Below are positions 44,008 to 52,951 of a DNA stretch of 53,670 nucleotides, piece after piece. How positions within the stretch are numbered: the first letter of the stretch is position 1; the number at the start of each line of letters is the position of its first letter. The position numbers were made by a program, and so were the translations under genes. Source of the DNA: Rhodospirillales bacterium (GTDB lineage: Bacteria > Pseudomonadota > Alphaproteobacteria > Acetobacterales > Acetobacteraceae). The notes under the pieces were generated by a model, which was not told the DNA's origin, made no database searches, and was given only the letters and a program-made list of their open reading frames with translations. The stretch spans positions 1 to 53,670 of the forward strand of contig JANYDF010000106.1 in assembly GCA_025359905.1 (NCBI GenBank), given 5' to 3'.

Positions 44008-45105
44008 ATGGACGCGGCGCTCGGATTTCTGCCGGATGCGGCGGTGCGTTGCCGGGAATTCCGCATTGGCTGTATCGGTGCCGGTTTCATCATGGCGGAT
44101 GTGCATCTGGCCTCGTACGCCGAAGCTGGCTTCTCGGTGGTGGCCATCGCGTCGCGCACCGAGGCCAAGGCCGCCGAGGTTGCCCAGCGCTGGGGCATTC
44201 CGGCCGTGCATGCAACGCCGCAGGCGTTGATTGAAGACCCCAACATCGAAATTCTCGATATTGCGTTTCCGCCCGACCAGCAGCCGGCATTGATCCGTCA
44301 CGCGCTGAAGCAGCCGCATATCAAGGCGATCCTGGCGCAGAAGCCGCTGGCCATGGATTGTGTCGAAGCCCGGGCGCTGGCGGCCGACGCGCGTGCTGCC
44401 GGCAAGCTGCTGTCAGTCAATCAGAACATGCGTTTCGACCAGTCGATGCGTGTGCTGAAGCAGATCATGGATCGCGGCGCGCTCGGCACCCCGGTGATTG
44501 CCACGATCGAGATGCGCGCCGTCCCGCACTGGCAGCCGTTCCTGCAAGCCTATGACCGGCTGACGCTGCTCAACATGAGCATTCATCATCTGGATGTGCT
44601 GCGCTTTCTGCTCGGCGATCCCACCGAAATCTACACCGCCGCGCGGCCCGACCCGCGCACCCAGTTCAAGCACCGCGACGGCATCGCGGTATCGACCTTG
44701 CAGTTTCCGTCTGGGGCCATCGCGGTGTCGATGGAAGACGTCTGGACCGGCCCGCGCGATCCGGATTTCAAGTCCGACAGCTACATCAAGTGGCGGCTGG
44801 AGGGCACCGAAGGTGTGGCGCAAGGCACCATCGGCTGGCCGGATTACCCGCACGGTTCGCCATCGACGCTGCGCTACGCATCGAAGTCAGCCACTGGCGG
44901 CGAGTGGGTCGAGCCACGCTGGAACACGCGCTGGTTCCCGCAAGCATTCGCGGGCGTGATGGAACAGTTGCAATACGCGGTGAAGACCGGCGAGCAGCCG
45001 CTGCTGAATGTCGACGATAACGTGAAAACCATGGCGCTGATCGATGCGGCGTACCGCTCGCTGGAGCAGAAGCGTGCTGTGCAACTTTCCGAATTCGGCG
45101 CCTAA
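44008..45105 (+). CDS. Gfo/Idh/MocA-family oxidoreductase
   Basis: This 365-residue NAD(P)-dependent sugar or polyol dehydrogenase has the N-terminal Rossmann fold motif GCIGAGFIMADVH (about residues 17-29). The catalytic loop reads AQKPLA where most members have EKP, so the Lys is kept and the Glu is Gln. The C-terminal half has the usual substrate-domain features (LLNMSIHHLDVLRFLLGDP). I chose the ATG with GGGAGG about 6 bp upstream; one two codons earlier is possible. It is the first gene of a unit with an isomerase and a DUF4432 protein, divergent from the LacI-type gene. Confidence 0.92.
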   Translation: MDAALGFLPDAAVRCREFRIGCIGAGFIMADVHLASYAEAGFSVVAIASRTEAKAAEVAQRWGIPAVHATPQALIEDPNIEILDIAFPPDQQPALIRHALKQPHIKAILAQKPLAMDCVEARALAADARAAGKLLSVNQNMRFDQSMRVLKQIMDRGALGTPVIATIEMRAVPHWQPFLQAYDRLTLLNMSIHHLDVLRFLLGDPTEIYTAARPDPRTQFKHRDGIAVSTLQFPSGAIAVSMEDVWTGPRDPDFKSDSYIKWRLEGTEGVAQGTIGWPDYPHGSPSTLRYASKSATGGEWVEPRWNTRWFPQAFAGVMEQLQYAVKTGEQPLLNVDDNVKTMALIDAAYRSLEQKRAVQLSEFGA

Positions 45106-45124
45106 TCCAAAGGGAGAAACAGGC

Positions 45125-46033
45125 ATGATCCAGGTTGGCATCTTTACGGGCTATTTCCCGTACACGCTCGCCGAGCAGGCGAAGAAAATCCGCGATATTG
45201 GTTTCAACACCGTACAGCTCGATCTGGCGTTCAAGGACATCGATTTCTCGACGCCGGAATCGATCACGCTGGAAAAGGCCAAGCTGGTGCGCGAGACGTT
45301 CCGCGACCACAATCTGCCGATCTCCACGCTGTCGGGCTATACCAACATCGTGCATCCCGACCCGGCGGCCCGCAAAGCCAAGCTGGAATATCTGAAGGCG
45401 CTGCTGCGCAACGCGCGCAATTTTGGCACGCCGTATGTGATTTCCGAAACCGGCACCTTCAACACCGACTCTGATTGGGTGGCGCATCCGAAGAACAAGA
45501 CCGAGGAAGGCTTCGACATCTGCCGCTCGGTCATCAAGGAATTGTGTCAGACCGCCTACGATCATGGCGCGGTGTTCCTGCTGGAAACCTACGTCAACAA
45601 CGTGGTCGGCTCGGTTGAAGAAACCGTAAGGATGTTCGCCGAAGTCGATCATCCGGCGCTTGGCCTGCTGATGGACCCGACCAACTATTTCGAGAATCAC
45701 AACATCGACAAGATGGATGCGGTGCTCAAGCAAATCTTCGACACGCTGGCCGACAAGGTGCGCATCTCGCATGCCAAAGACGTCAAGCGCGCCGGTGACG
45801 ACAAGGGCGAGAAGCACGCCGATATCGATGCCTCGGAAGCCCATTCGTTCCGTGGCGTCGGCGAGATCGAACTGCCGGCGCCGGGCCTGGGGTCGCTAAA
45901 TTACGACTACTACTTGCAGCGGTTGTCGGAGAAGCATCCGAATATTCCGATCATCATCGAGCATCTCGATGAAACGGATGTGCCGCGCGCCAAGAAATTC
46001 CTGGACGGCAAGCTGCGCCTGCACGGGGTTTAA
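45125..46033 (+). CDS. Sugar phosphate isomerase/epimerase (AP_endonuc_2 TIM barrel)
   Basis: This 302-residue protein of the xylose isomerase-like TIM-barrel group has metal-binding stretches consistent with the family: ISETGTFN, LLETYVNN, GLLMDPTNYFEN, RISHAKDV and PIIIEHLDE. Such enzymes isomerise or epimerise sugars or keto-inositols. AGGGAGAAAC lies about 7 bp before the ATG. It sits 19 bp after the dehydrogenase gene. Together they suggest oxidation of a sugar or polyol followed by isomerisation. The exact substrate is not evident. Confidence 0.91.
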   Translation: MIQVGIFTGYFPYTLAEQAKKIRDIGFNTVQLDLAFKDIDFSTPESITLEKAKLVRETFRDHNLPISTLSGYTNIVHPDPAARKAKLEYLKALLRNARNFGTPYVISETGTFNTDSDWVAHPKNKTEEGFDICRSVIKELCQTAYDHGAVFLLETYVNNVVGSVEETVRMFAEVDHPALGLLMDPTNYFENHNIDKMDAVLKQIFDTLADKVRISHAKDVKRAGDDKGEKHADIDASEAHSFRGVGEIELPAPGLGSLNYDYYLQRLSEKHPNIPIIIEHLDETDVPRAKKFLDGKLRLHGV

Positions 46034-46040
46034 TCGTCGC

Positions 46041-46068
46041 CGCCACCCCGGCGCGGGCCGGGGTGGCG
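46041..46068 (+). terminator. 12-bp perfect hairpin between the isomerase and DUF4432 genes
   Basis: CGCCACCCCGGC (46041-46052) and GCCGGGGTGGCG (46057-46068) pair perfectly around a GCGG loop, 7 bp after the stop. There is no T-run. It is more likely an mRNA-stabilising or attenuating element inside the unit than a full terminator. Confidence 0.45.
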
Positions 46069-46087
46069 CGTGCGGTGGGGGAATGCA

Positions 46088-47263
46088 ATGGTCGAACTCT
46101 ACGGCAAGCCGATGTCCCGCCGTGCTATCGCCGAACATTCCGGCGCGCTCTCGCAGTTCGCCGGCGTGCGCTTGATGACGCTCGGCGACGGGGTAGAACG
46201 CGGCATTCGCGTGCTGGAATTCCGCACTGGCAGCGGGTTGCGCTTCACCGTGTTGATCGACCGCGCCTTCGACCTTGGCGATTGCGAGTTCAAGGGTGCC
46301 GCCATCGGCTGGCATTCGCCGTCCGGTTTCCGCCATCCGGGCTTGCACGAATCGGAAGCCGAAGGCCGCCTTGGTTGGCTACGGTCGTTCTCCGGGCTGA
46401 TGGTGACTTGCGGATTGGACCATGTGCTGGGGCCGCTGACCGAGGACGCGTCGCATTACAACTATCCGTACCGCAAGACCGTCGAACAGAGCATTCACGG
46501 CCGCGTCAGCGTCATTCCGGGCCGCCTGACCGGCTACGGCGAGGAATGGCGGGGCGATGAATGCTGGCTGTTCTGCGAGGGCGTGATGCAGCAGGCCACC
46601 GTATTCGGTGAAGACCTGCACTTGATCTGCCGGATCGAGGCGCGGGTTGGCAGCAGCGAATTCATGCTGAAAGACCGTGTATTCAATCACGGGTTTTCGC
46701 CGACGCCGCACATGATGCTATATCACATCAGCATCGCTCACCCGGTATTGTCCGAAGGCAGCCGCTATCTGGCACCGATCCGCCACACGCCGTGGGCGGC
46801 GCATATCGACAATTACCGCGACCAAGGCGTTGGCTACCGCACCATGCCCGCGCCGCGCGCACCGTTCCGCGAGCAGGTCTGGGAACACGCCATGGCGGCG
46901 GACGCCAACGGGCAGGTGCCGGTGGCGTTGGTGAACGACGCGCTCGGCCTGGGCTTTATGGTGGAGACCAACAAGGCGGAATTTCCCTGCCAGTTGGAGT
47001 GGCAGAATTTTCAGTCCGGGCACTACACTTTGGGCATCGAGCCGGTGACCAACCACGTGCTTGGTAAGCCGTATGCCAAGGAAAATGGCGAACTGATCTG
47101 GCTGCAACACGGTGACAGCCGCAGTTACACCACCCGCTTTGCCGTGTTGGACGGTGCCGCCCAAATTGCCGCCGCCGAACAGCGCATCACCGCCATCGCC
47201 TGCCAACCGGACGAGGATTACCCGGCGCCGAGCGGCGTATGGGAGCCCATCGGCGGCCGCTGA
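46088..47263 (+). CDS. DUF4432 / aldose 1-epimerase-like protein
   Basis: This 391-residue protein fits the DUF4432 family, which has the beta-sandwich galactose mutarotase-like fold. Typical features are VLEFRTGSGLRFTVLIDRAFDLGDCEFKGAAIGW near the N-terminus, the middle stretch MLKDRVFNHGFSPTPHMMLYHI, and LGIEPVTNHVLG near the C-terminus. It probably interconverts sugar anomers or epimers for the upstream dehydrogenase/isomerase pair. GGGGGA lies about 5 bp before the chosen ATG. It is the last gene of the LacI-linked unit. No transporter gene is associated. Confidence 0.88.
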   Translation: MVELYGKPMSRRAIAEHSGALSQFAGVRLMTLGDGVERGIRVLEFRTGSGLRFTVLIDRAFDLGDCEFKGAAIGWHSPSGFRHPGLHESEAEGRLGWLRSFSGLMVTCGLDHVLGPLTEDASHYNYPYRKTVEQSIHGRVSVIPGRLTGYGEEWRGDECWLFCEGVMQQATVFGEDLHLICRIEARVGSSEFMLKDRVFNHGFSPTPHMMLYHISIAHPVLSEGSRYLAPIRHTPWAAHIDNYRDQGVGYRTMPAPRAPFREQVWEHAMAADANGQVPVALVNDALGLGFMVETNKAEFPCQLEWQNFQSGHYTLGIEPVTNHVLGKPYAKENGELIWLQHGDSRSYTTRFAVLDGAAQIAAAEQRITAIACQPDEDYPAPSGVWEPIGGR

Positions 47264-47337
47264 TCCGAATAGGCTGACGGCAGACGCGCGATGTGACATC
47301 CTCTTGCCGGTGAGGAAATCACAAGGACGCGCCACCG

Positions 47338-48507
47338 ATGCACCAGCCGATGCTTGCCGCCGACGCCAACGCCGAGATCCGCGAGGAGGTGCGCAAGCTG
47401 TGCGCCCGCTTTCCTGGCGAGTACTGGCGCAAGCTGGACGCTGAACGGCGCTATCCTAGCGATTTCGTCGCGGCGTTGACCGAGGCTGGCTATTTGTCGG
47501 TGCTGATACCAGAAGAATACGGCGGCTCCGGCCTTGGCCTGTCGGCGGCGGCAGCGATTCTGGAGACAATTCAGGAAGAGGGCTGCAACGGCGCGGCCTG
47601 CCACGCGCAAATGTACATCATGGGCGCCATTCTGCGGCACGGTTCGGACGCGCAGAAGCAGCAGTACCTCCCCGGCATCGCCACCGGCGCGCTGCGCTTG
47701 CAGGCGTTTGGCGTGACCGAGCCGACCAGCGGCACCGACACCACGGCGCTGCGGACGTTTGCCCGCCGTGAAGGCGATGAATTCATCGTCAATGGCCAGA
47801 AAATCTGGACCAGCCGGGCCGAACATTCCGATTTGATGCTCCTGCTGGCGCGCACCACGCCGCGCGATCAGGTGGCGAAAAAAACCGAGGGCCTGTCGGT
47901 GTTCATCGTCGATATGCGCGAGGCGCTCGGCAATGGCCTGACCATCCGGCCGATCCGCACCATGATGAACCACAATAGCTGCGAGGTGTTTTTCGACAAC
48001 ATGCGCGTGCCGGCCGAGAACCTCATCGGCCAGTTGGATCGCGGCTTTCGCGTGATCCTGGATGGCATGAATGCCGAACGCCTGTTGATTGCCGCCGAGT
48101 GCGTCGGCGACGCCAAGTGGTTCACCAAGAAGTCGGTCGGCTACGCCAATGAGCGGCAGGTTTTCGGCCGCGCCATCGGGCAGAATCAGGGCGTGCAATT
48201 CCCCATTGCCCGCGCTTACGCGCAGATGCGCGCAGCGGAGTTGATGGTGCGCGAGGGCTGCCAGAAATTCGAATCCGGGCAACCATGCGGCCCAGAAGCC
48301 AACATGGCAAAAATGCTGGCCGCCGAAGCGTCCTGGGCGGCGGCGGAAGCAGCGGTGCAAACGCATGGCGGCTTCGGTTTTGCCGAGGAATACGACATCG
48401 AGCGCAAATTCCGCGAAACACGACTTTACCAAGTCGCGCCGATCAGCACCAATTTGATTCTGTCGTACTTGTCCGAGCATGTGCTCGGTCTGCCGCGCTC
48501 GTACTGA
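47338..48507 (+). CDS. Acyl-CoA dehydrogenase family protein
   Basis: This 389-residue flavoprotein has the three acyl-CoA dehydrogenase domains: an N-terminal helical part, a middle beta domain (QAFGVTEPTSGTDTTALRT...IVNGQKIWTSRAEHSD) and a C-terminal helical bundle. At the position of the medium-chain enzyme's catalytic Glu (YEGT), this protein reads QVAPIST, with P368 where the Glu would be. The base may come from elsewhere, or the reaction may not be an alpha,beta-desaturation. It leads a tight unit; the CoA-transferase gene starts 2 bp after its stop. Confidence 0.92.
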   Translation: MHQPMLAADANAEIREEVRKLCARFPGEYWRKLDAERRYPSDFVAALTEAGYLSVLIPEEYGGSGLGLSAAAAILETIQEEGCNGAACHAQMYIMGAILRHGSDAQKQQYLPGIATGALRLQAFGVTEPTSGTDTTALRTFARREGDEFIVNGQKIWTSRAEHSDLMLLLARTTPRDQVAKKTEGLSVFIVDMREALGNGLTIRPIRTMMNHNSCEVFFDNMRVPAENLIGQLDRGFRVILDGMNAERLLIAAECVGDAKWFTKKSVGYANERQVFGRAIGQNQGVQFPIARAYAQMRAAELMVREGCQKFESGQPCGPEANMAKMLAAEASWAAAEAAVQTHGGFGFAEEYDIERKFRETRLYQVAPISTNLILSYLSEHVLGLPRSY

Positions 48508-48509
48508 CC

Positions 48510-49655
48510 ATGGGCGCACTCGACGGATTGCTGGTGCTGGCCTTGGAACAGGCTGTCGCCGCCCCGTACTGTTCTTCACGGCTTGCCGATGCCGGGGCGC
48601 GCGTTATCAAGATCGAACGCCCGGAAGGTGATTTCGCGCGGTTCTACGACAAGGCGGCGGGCGGGCTGTCCAGCTATTTCGTCTGGCTCAATCGCGGCAA
48701 AGAAAGCCTTGTCGCCGACATCAAAAATCCGGACGACGCGGCGCTGCTGCATCGCATTTTGGCCACGGCCGACGTGTTCATCCAGAACCTCGCGCCGGGG
48801 GCTGCCGCCCGCGCCGGGTTCGGCTCGGTCGCGTTGCGGGCCAAGTATCCGCGTCTGATCACGGTCGATATTAGCGGCTACGGCGATGCGGGCGACTATG
48901 CCGAGATGAAGGCGTACGACTTGTTGGTGCAGGCCGAATCTGGCCTCGCCGCCATCACCGGCCACCCGGCCGGGCCGGGCCGCGTCGGCGTTTCGGCCTG
49001 CGACATTGCCTGTGGCATGGCCTCGCACGCCGCCGTGCTGGAGGCGTTGATCGCGCGCGGCCACACTGGCGAGGGCCGGGCGCTGTCCACCAGCCTGTTC
49101 GCGGGCATGGCGGACTGGATGGCGGTGCCGCTGCTGTACTACGAGGGCACCGGCAAGGCCCCGGCGCGCGCGGGCCTCGCGCATCCGTCGATCTGTCCGT
49201 ACGGCGCGTTTACGCTGGCGGATAGCGCGCTGGTGCTGATCGCTATTCAGAACGAGCGGGAATGGGCTGGGTTCTGCACGCATGTGTTGCAGGAGTCGGA
49301 TTTGCCCGCCCGCGATGGCTTCGCCAGCAACGTGGTGCGTGTGGCCAATCGCCCGGCGGTGGACGCGCATATCGCCGCCGTGTTCGCCGGTCTGTCGCGC
49401 GAACAAGCCGTGGCGCGGTTGCGTGCGGCAGGCACCGCGTATGGCTTCGTCAACGAAGTGGCGGACCTCGCCCAGCATCCGGCGTTGCGCCGCATGGACG
49501 TGCCGACGCAAACCGGCGTTGTCTCGCTGCCCGCGCCGCCGGTCGGTTTTGCCGGCGCCCCGGCAGAATTTCGTGAAGTGCCTGCCATCGGCGCACAGTC
49601 GGCAGCCATTCGGGCCGAATTCGCTGCGTTGCCAGCCGCACAGGCGGCGGACTAG
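48510..49655 (+). CDS. Class III CoA-transferase (CaiB/BaiF family)
   Basis: This 381-residue family III CoA-transferase moves CoA between carboxylic acids through an aspartyl anhydride/thioester intermediate. The likely catalytic residue is D137 in KAYDLLVQAESGLAAITG, the position of the formyl-CoA transferase Asp. The N-terminus (VLALEQAVAAPYCSSRLADAGARVIKIERPEGDFAR) is typical. Paired with the upstream acyl-CoA dehydrogenase-like gene, it probably activates the acid that enzyme uses. The stop is 25 bp before the next gene. Confidence 0.93.
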   Translation: MGALDGLLVLALEQAVAAPYCSSRLADAGARVIKIERPEGDFARFYDKAAGGLSSYFVWLNRGKESLVADIKNPDDAALLHRILATADVFIQNLAPGAAARAGFGSVALRAKYPRLITVDISGYGDAGDYAEMKAYDLLVQAESGLAAITGHPAGPGRVGVSACDIACGMASHAAVLEALIARGHTGEGRALSTSLFAGMADWMAVPLLYYEGTGKAPARAGLAHPSICPYGAFTLADSALVLIAIQNEREWAGFCTHVLQESDLPARDGFASNVVRVANRPAVDAHIAAVFAGLSREQAVARLRAAGTAYGFVNEVADLAQHPALRRMDVPTQTGVVSLPAPPVGFAGAPAEFREVPAIGAQSAAIRAEFAALPAAQAAD

Positions 49656-49680
49656 CCTCATCCGTCCGGCAGGAGACGAC

Positions 49681-51267
49681 ATGAGCACGCCCGATCACAT
49701 CATCGTCGGCAGCGGCATCAATGCCCTGGTCGCCGCCGCCATGCTGGGCCGCAAGGGCCACAAGGTGCTGCTGCTGGAACGCAACGCCCAGATCGGCGGC
49801 TGCATTCGCACCGAGGCAATCACCGCGCCCGGTTTCATTCACGACGTGATGGCGACGACATTCGTGCTGTTCATCACCTCGCCCGCCTATGCGGCGCTGG
49901 CGGCCGATTTGGGCAAGCGCGGTCTGGCATTCTCGCATACCGCGACACCCACCGGCGTGCTGACGCCAGACGGCAGCAGCGTGGTGTATCGGATGGACCG
50001 CGCCGCCAACGTGGCGACGTTCGAGGCGCTGGCGGCAGGCGATGGCGCGGCGTTCGCCCGCGATCTGAACCGCATGGGCGGCGACCTGCCGCTGATTTTC
50101 GCGTTGCTTGGCGGCGCGCTGTGGTCGCGCGACACCGCGAAACTGGTGGCCAAGGAGGCTTGGCGGCGCGGTCTGCGCAATTTCGCCGGGTTCTTCGGCG
50201 AAGCGCTCGGCACCGCGCGCGGCTGGCTGGAGCAAGGCTACCGCTCGGAGATGTTCCATGCGCTGTTTGCCCCCTGGGTGCTGCACACCGGCCTGGGCCC
50301 GGAGGCGGCGTATTCGGCGCAGATGGCCAAAGTGATCGCCTTCGCGGTCGAAGCGGCGGGCTGCCCCATCGTGACCGGCGGCGCGCGCAATCTGCTGGCG
50401 GCGTTCGAGAAACTCATCACCGACCAAGGCGGCGAAATCCGCGTCAACGCCGATGTGGCCGGGATTCTGCGCGACCGCAGTTCGAAAGCGGCGGCCATGG
50501 GCGTCGAGCTGGCCGATGGTGCCAAGATTTACGCCAAACACGGCGTGATCGCCTCGGTCACGCCAACGCAGTTGTACGGCCGCCTGCTGGCGGGCAGCTA
50601 TGTGCCGCCGGACGTGACCGAGGGGGTCAGGCAGTACCGGTACGGCAAGGGCAATATGCAGATCCACTACGCCCTGTCGTCGCCGCCGCAATGGCCGAGC
50701 GCCGATTTGGGCGGCGTGGCGCTGCTGCACCTGACGCCGGGCCTGGACGGCGTGTCGCGCGCCGCCAACGAGTGCGAGCGCGGCATGCTGCCCGCCGTGC
50801 CCACCATCTGCGTCGGCCAACCGGCAGCGCTCGACCCCAGCCGCTGCCCGCCGGGCGCTTCGATCCTGTGGCTGCAACTGCCCGAAGCGCCGCGTCACCT
50901 GAAAGGCGATGCGGCTGGCGTGTTGGATGTTCCGGCCGATGGACGCTGGACCGAGGCGTTGCGCGAGGCGTACGCGGATCGGGTCGAAGGCATATTGGTC
51001 CAGCACATTCCGGGCTTCCGCGACACTGTGCTGGCGCGGCGCTGCTATTCGCCCGCCGATCTGGAAGCGATGAACGTCAATCTGGTCGGCGGCGATCCGT
51101 ATGGCGGGTTCTGCGGGCTGGATCAGTCATTCCTGTGGCGGCCGCTGAAGGGCTCGGTCAACCACGCCACCCATGTGCCGAAGCTGTACCACATCGGCGC
51201 CTCCACCCATCCGGGGCCGGGCCTGGGCGGCGGCTCGGGCTTCCTGCTCGCCAAGGCGATCGGCTGA
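49681..51267 (+). CDS. FAD-dependent oxidoreductase, CrtI/PYROXD2-like
   Basis: This 528-residue FAD protein has an N-terminal dinucleotide-binding motif (IIVGSGINALVAAAMLGRKGHKVLLLERN) and a C-terminal flavin-binding segment (HIGASTHPGPGLGGGSGFLLAKAI), as in phytoene desaturase-related oxidoreductases. No carotenoid synthesis gene is nearby, so carotene desaturation is unlikely; the PYROXD2-like group acts on other or unknown substrates. GGAGACGAC lies before the ATG. Its stop overlaps the next start by 1 base (TGATG). The substrate is unknown. Confidence 0.9.
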   Translation: MSTPDHIIVGSGINALVAAAMLGRKGHKVLLLERNAQIGGCIRTEAITAPGFIHDVMATTFVLFITSPAYAALAADLGKRGLAFSHTATPTGVLTPDGSSVVYRMDRAANVATFEALAAGDGAAFARDLNRMGGDLPLIFALLGGALWSRDTAKLVAKEAWRRGLRNFAGFFGEALGTARGWLEQGYRSEMFHALFAPWVLHTGLGPEAAYSAQMAKVIAFAVEAAGCPIVTGGARNLLAAFEKLITDQGGEIRVNADVAGILRDRSSKAAAMGVELADGAKIYAKHGVIASVTPTQLYGRLLAGSYVPPDVTEGVRQYRYGKGNMQIHYALSSPPQWPSADLGGVALLHLTPGLDGVSRAANECERGMLPAVPTICVGQPAALDPSRCPPGASILWLQLPEAPRHLKGDAAGVLDVPADGRWTEALREAYADRVEGILVQHIPGFRDTVLARRCYSPADLEAMNVNLVGGDPYGGFCGLDQSFLWRPLKGSVNHATHVPKLYHIGASTHPGPGLGGGSGFLLAKAIG

Positions 51268-52325
51268 TGCAAGCGGTGCGGGCGCGCGATCTGGGCATTC
51301 CGCTCGGCGGCGAACCCGGCCCGTTGAATGCCATCACCGATGTGGCCGGGGTCGCGGTGGGCTGCACCACGCTGATTTTCGACACCCCGCACATCGCGCG
51401 CACCGGCGTTACCGCCATCTTGCCCCGGCCGCGCGCGCAGTTGCTCAATCCCGTCTGGGCCGGTCATTTCAATATGAACGGCAACGGCGAGATGACCGGC
51501 ACGCACTGGATCAACGAGGCGGGCTGGTTTACCGGCCCGATCACGCTGACCAACACGCATTCCATCGGCCGCGCGCATCACGGCACCGCGCAGTGGATGA
51601 CGCAGCAATTCGGCGAGTTGGAGCGCGGCGAGCAATTCATCCTGCCGGTGGCGGCGGAAACCTTCGACGGCTGGCTCAACGACATCGCCCGGTTTCATGT
51701 GACCGAGGCGCATGTCGCCGCCGCCATCGATAACGCTCGGCCGGGGCCGGTCGCCGAGGGCAATACCGGCGGCGGCACCGGGATGATCTGCTACGAGTTC
51801 AAAGGCGGCACCGGCACCGCCTCACGCCGGGTGACCATCGATGGCACGGCGTGCACGATCGGCGCGCTGGTGCAGGCCAATCACGGGCTGCGCCCGTGGC
51901 TGACCATCGCGGGCCTGAAGGTGGGCGAGATGCTGCCCGGCAACCGTTTCACCCAGCAGGAACGCGGCTCGATCATCGGCCTCATCGCCACCGATGCGCC
52001 GCTGCTGCCCACCCAGTTGCAACGGCTGGCGCGCCGTGCCGGGCTGGGCATCGGGCGCGCAGGCTCACCGTCCGGCAATAATTCCGGCGATCTGTTCTTG
52101 GCGTTCTCCACCGCCAACGACATCGGCCGGGTTCCGGAACCCAGCCGCTACCGCATGGATTGCCTCGGCAACGGCGGGCTCGACCCGCTGTTTCAGGCCG
52201 TGGTGGAAAGCATCGACGAGGCGGTGCTGAACGCGATGGTGGCGGCCGAGACCATGACCGGGCGGCACGGCCGGGTGATCCACGCCATCGATCACGGCCG
52301 CCTGCGCGATATTTTCCGCCGGTAG
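51267..52325 (+). CDS. P1-family aminopeptidase (DmpA/BapA-like, self-cleaving)
   Basis: This 352-residue Ntn-type hydrolase belongs to MEROPS-type family P1/S58, whose precursors cut themselves before a Ser to free the catalytic N-terminus. The likely cleavage point is G266-S267 in RAGSPSGNNSGDLFLAFS. The N-terminal PGPLNAITDVAGVAVGCTTL and the EGNTGGGTGM stretch are typical of the family. Members hydrolyse N-terminal D- or L-amino acids, beta-peptides or small amides. There is no signal peptide. In this unit it may hydrolyse an amide-containing intermediate (inference). Confidence 0.91.
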   Translation: MQAVRARDLGIPLGGEPGPLNAITDVAGVAVGCTTLIFDTPHIARTGVTAILPRPRAQLLNPVWAGHFNMNGNGEMTGTHWINEAGWFTGPITLTNTHSIGRAHHGTAQWMTQQFGELERGEQFILPVAAETFDGWLNDIARFHVTEAHVAAAIDNARPGPVAEGNTGGGTGMICYEFKGGTGTASRRVTIDGTACTIGALVQANHGLRPWLTIAGLKVGEMLPGNRFTQQERGSIIGLIATDAPLLPTQLQRLARRAGLGIGRAGSPSGNNSGDLFLAFSTANDIGRVPEPSRYRMDCLGNGGLDPLFQAVVESIDEAVLNAMVAAETMTGRHGRVIHAIDHGRLRDIFRR

Positions 52326-52336
52326 GAGGCCCGAAC

Positions 52337-52951
52337 ATGGGACTTTACAGCCGCTACGTGCTGCCCCGCCTACTGGCCGCCGCGATGAAAGCCCCGCAAC
52401 TGACGCCGTTCCGCGACCGCATCGGCAGGGTGGCGCAAGGCCGGGTGCTGGAACTCGGCGTCGGCGCGGGTCAGAATTTCGGCTTCTACCGCGACGGCGT
52501 CACCTCGCTGGTCGGTATCGATCCATCGCCGCAACTGCTCGAACGGGCTGCCGAAAACGGCCGCAGCCGAGGCTTCGAGATTTCGCTGATCGCAGCCCCC
52601 GCCGAATGCCTGCCGGTCGACAGCGCCAGCATCGACACCGTGGTCAGCACCTGGACGCTGTGCTCGGTCGCCGACATGGCCGCCACGCTCGCCGAAGCCC
52701 GCCGCGTGCTGCGGCCGGGCGGACGCCTGCTGTTCGCCGAACACGGCCTGGCGCCGGACGCCAAAGTCGCCCGCCGCCAACGGCTGATCACGCCGGTCTG
52801 GCGGCGTCTGGCAGGCGGCTGCCACGCCGACCGCGCCATCGAAGCGGCGGTGCTGGCGGCGGGGTTTGAGATGGTGCAGATCGAAACCGGCTACCTGGGC
52901 TTTCCGCGCACGCTGACGTTTATGTATTTGGGCTGCGCGCGGGTGGGCTAA
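52337..52951 (+). CDS. Class I SAM-dependent methyltransferase (METTL7-like)
   Basis: This 204-residue methyltransferase binds SAM through VLELGVGAGQNFGFY (about residues 38-52). VVSTWTLCSVADMAATLAE and RRVLRPGGRLLFAEHG follow. The TLCSV/VLRPGG/EHG series and the GGCHADR segment resemble METTL7 (TMT1) thiol methyltransferases and their bacterial relatives. There is no strong membrane segment beyond the N-terminal YVLPRLLAAAM. It is the last gene of the five-gene unit, 11 bp after the peptidase gene, with TAGGAGG before the ATG. The substrate is unknown. Confidence 0.9.
   Translation: MGLYSRYVLPRLLAAAMKAPQLTPFRDRIGRVAQGRVLELGVGAGQNFGFYRDGVTSLVGIDPSPQLLERAAENGRSRGFEISLIAAPAECLPVDSASIDTVVSTWTLCSVADMAATLAEARRVLRPGGRLLFAEHGLAPDAKVARRQRLITPVWRRLAGGCHADRAIEAAVLAAGFEMVQIETGYLGFPRTLTFMYLGCARVG

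Noticed and set aside
49681-51267. Phytoene desaturase / carotenoid synthesis
   Set aside because: There are no phytoene synthase or other crt genes nearby, and the sequence resembles the broader PYROXD2-like group; only the fold and cofactor are supported.
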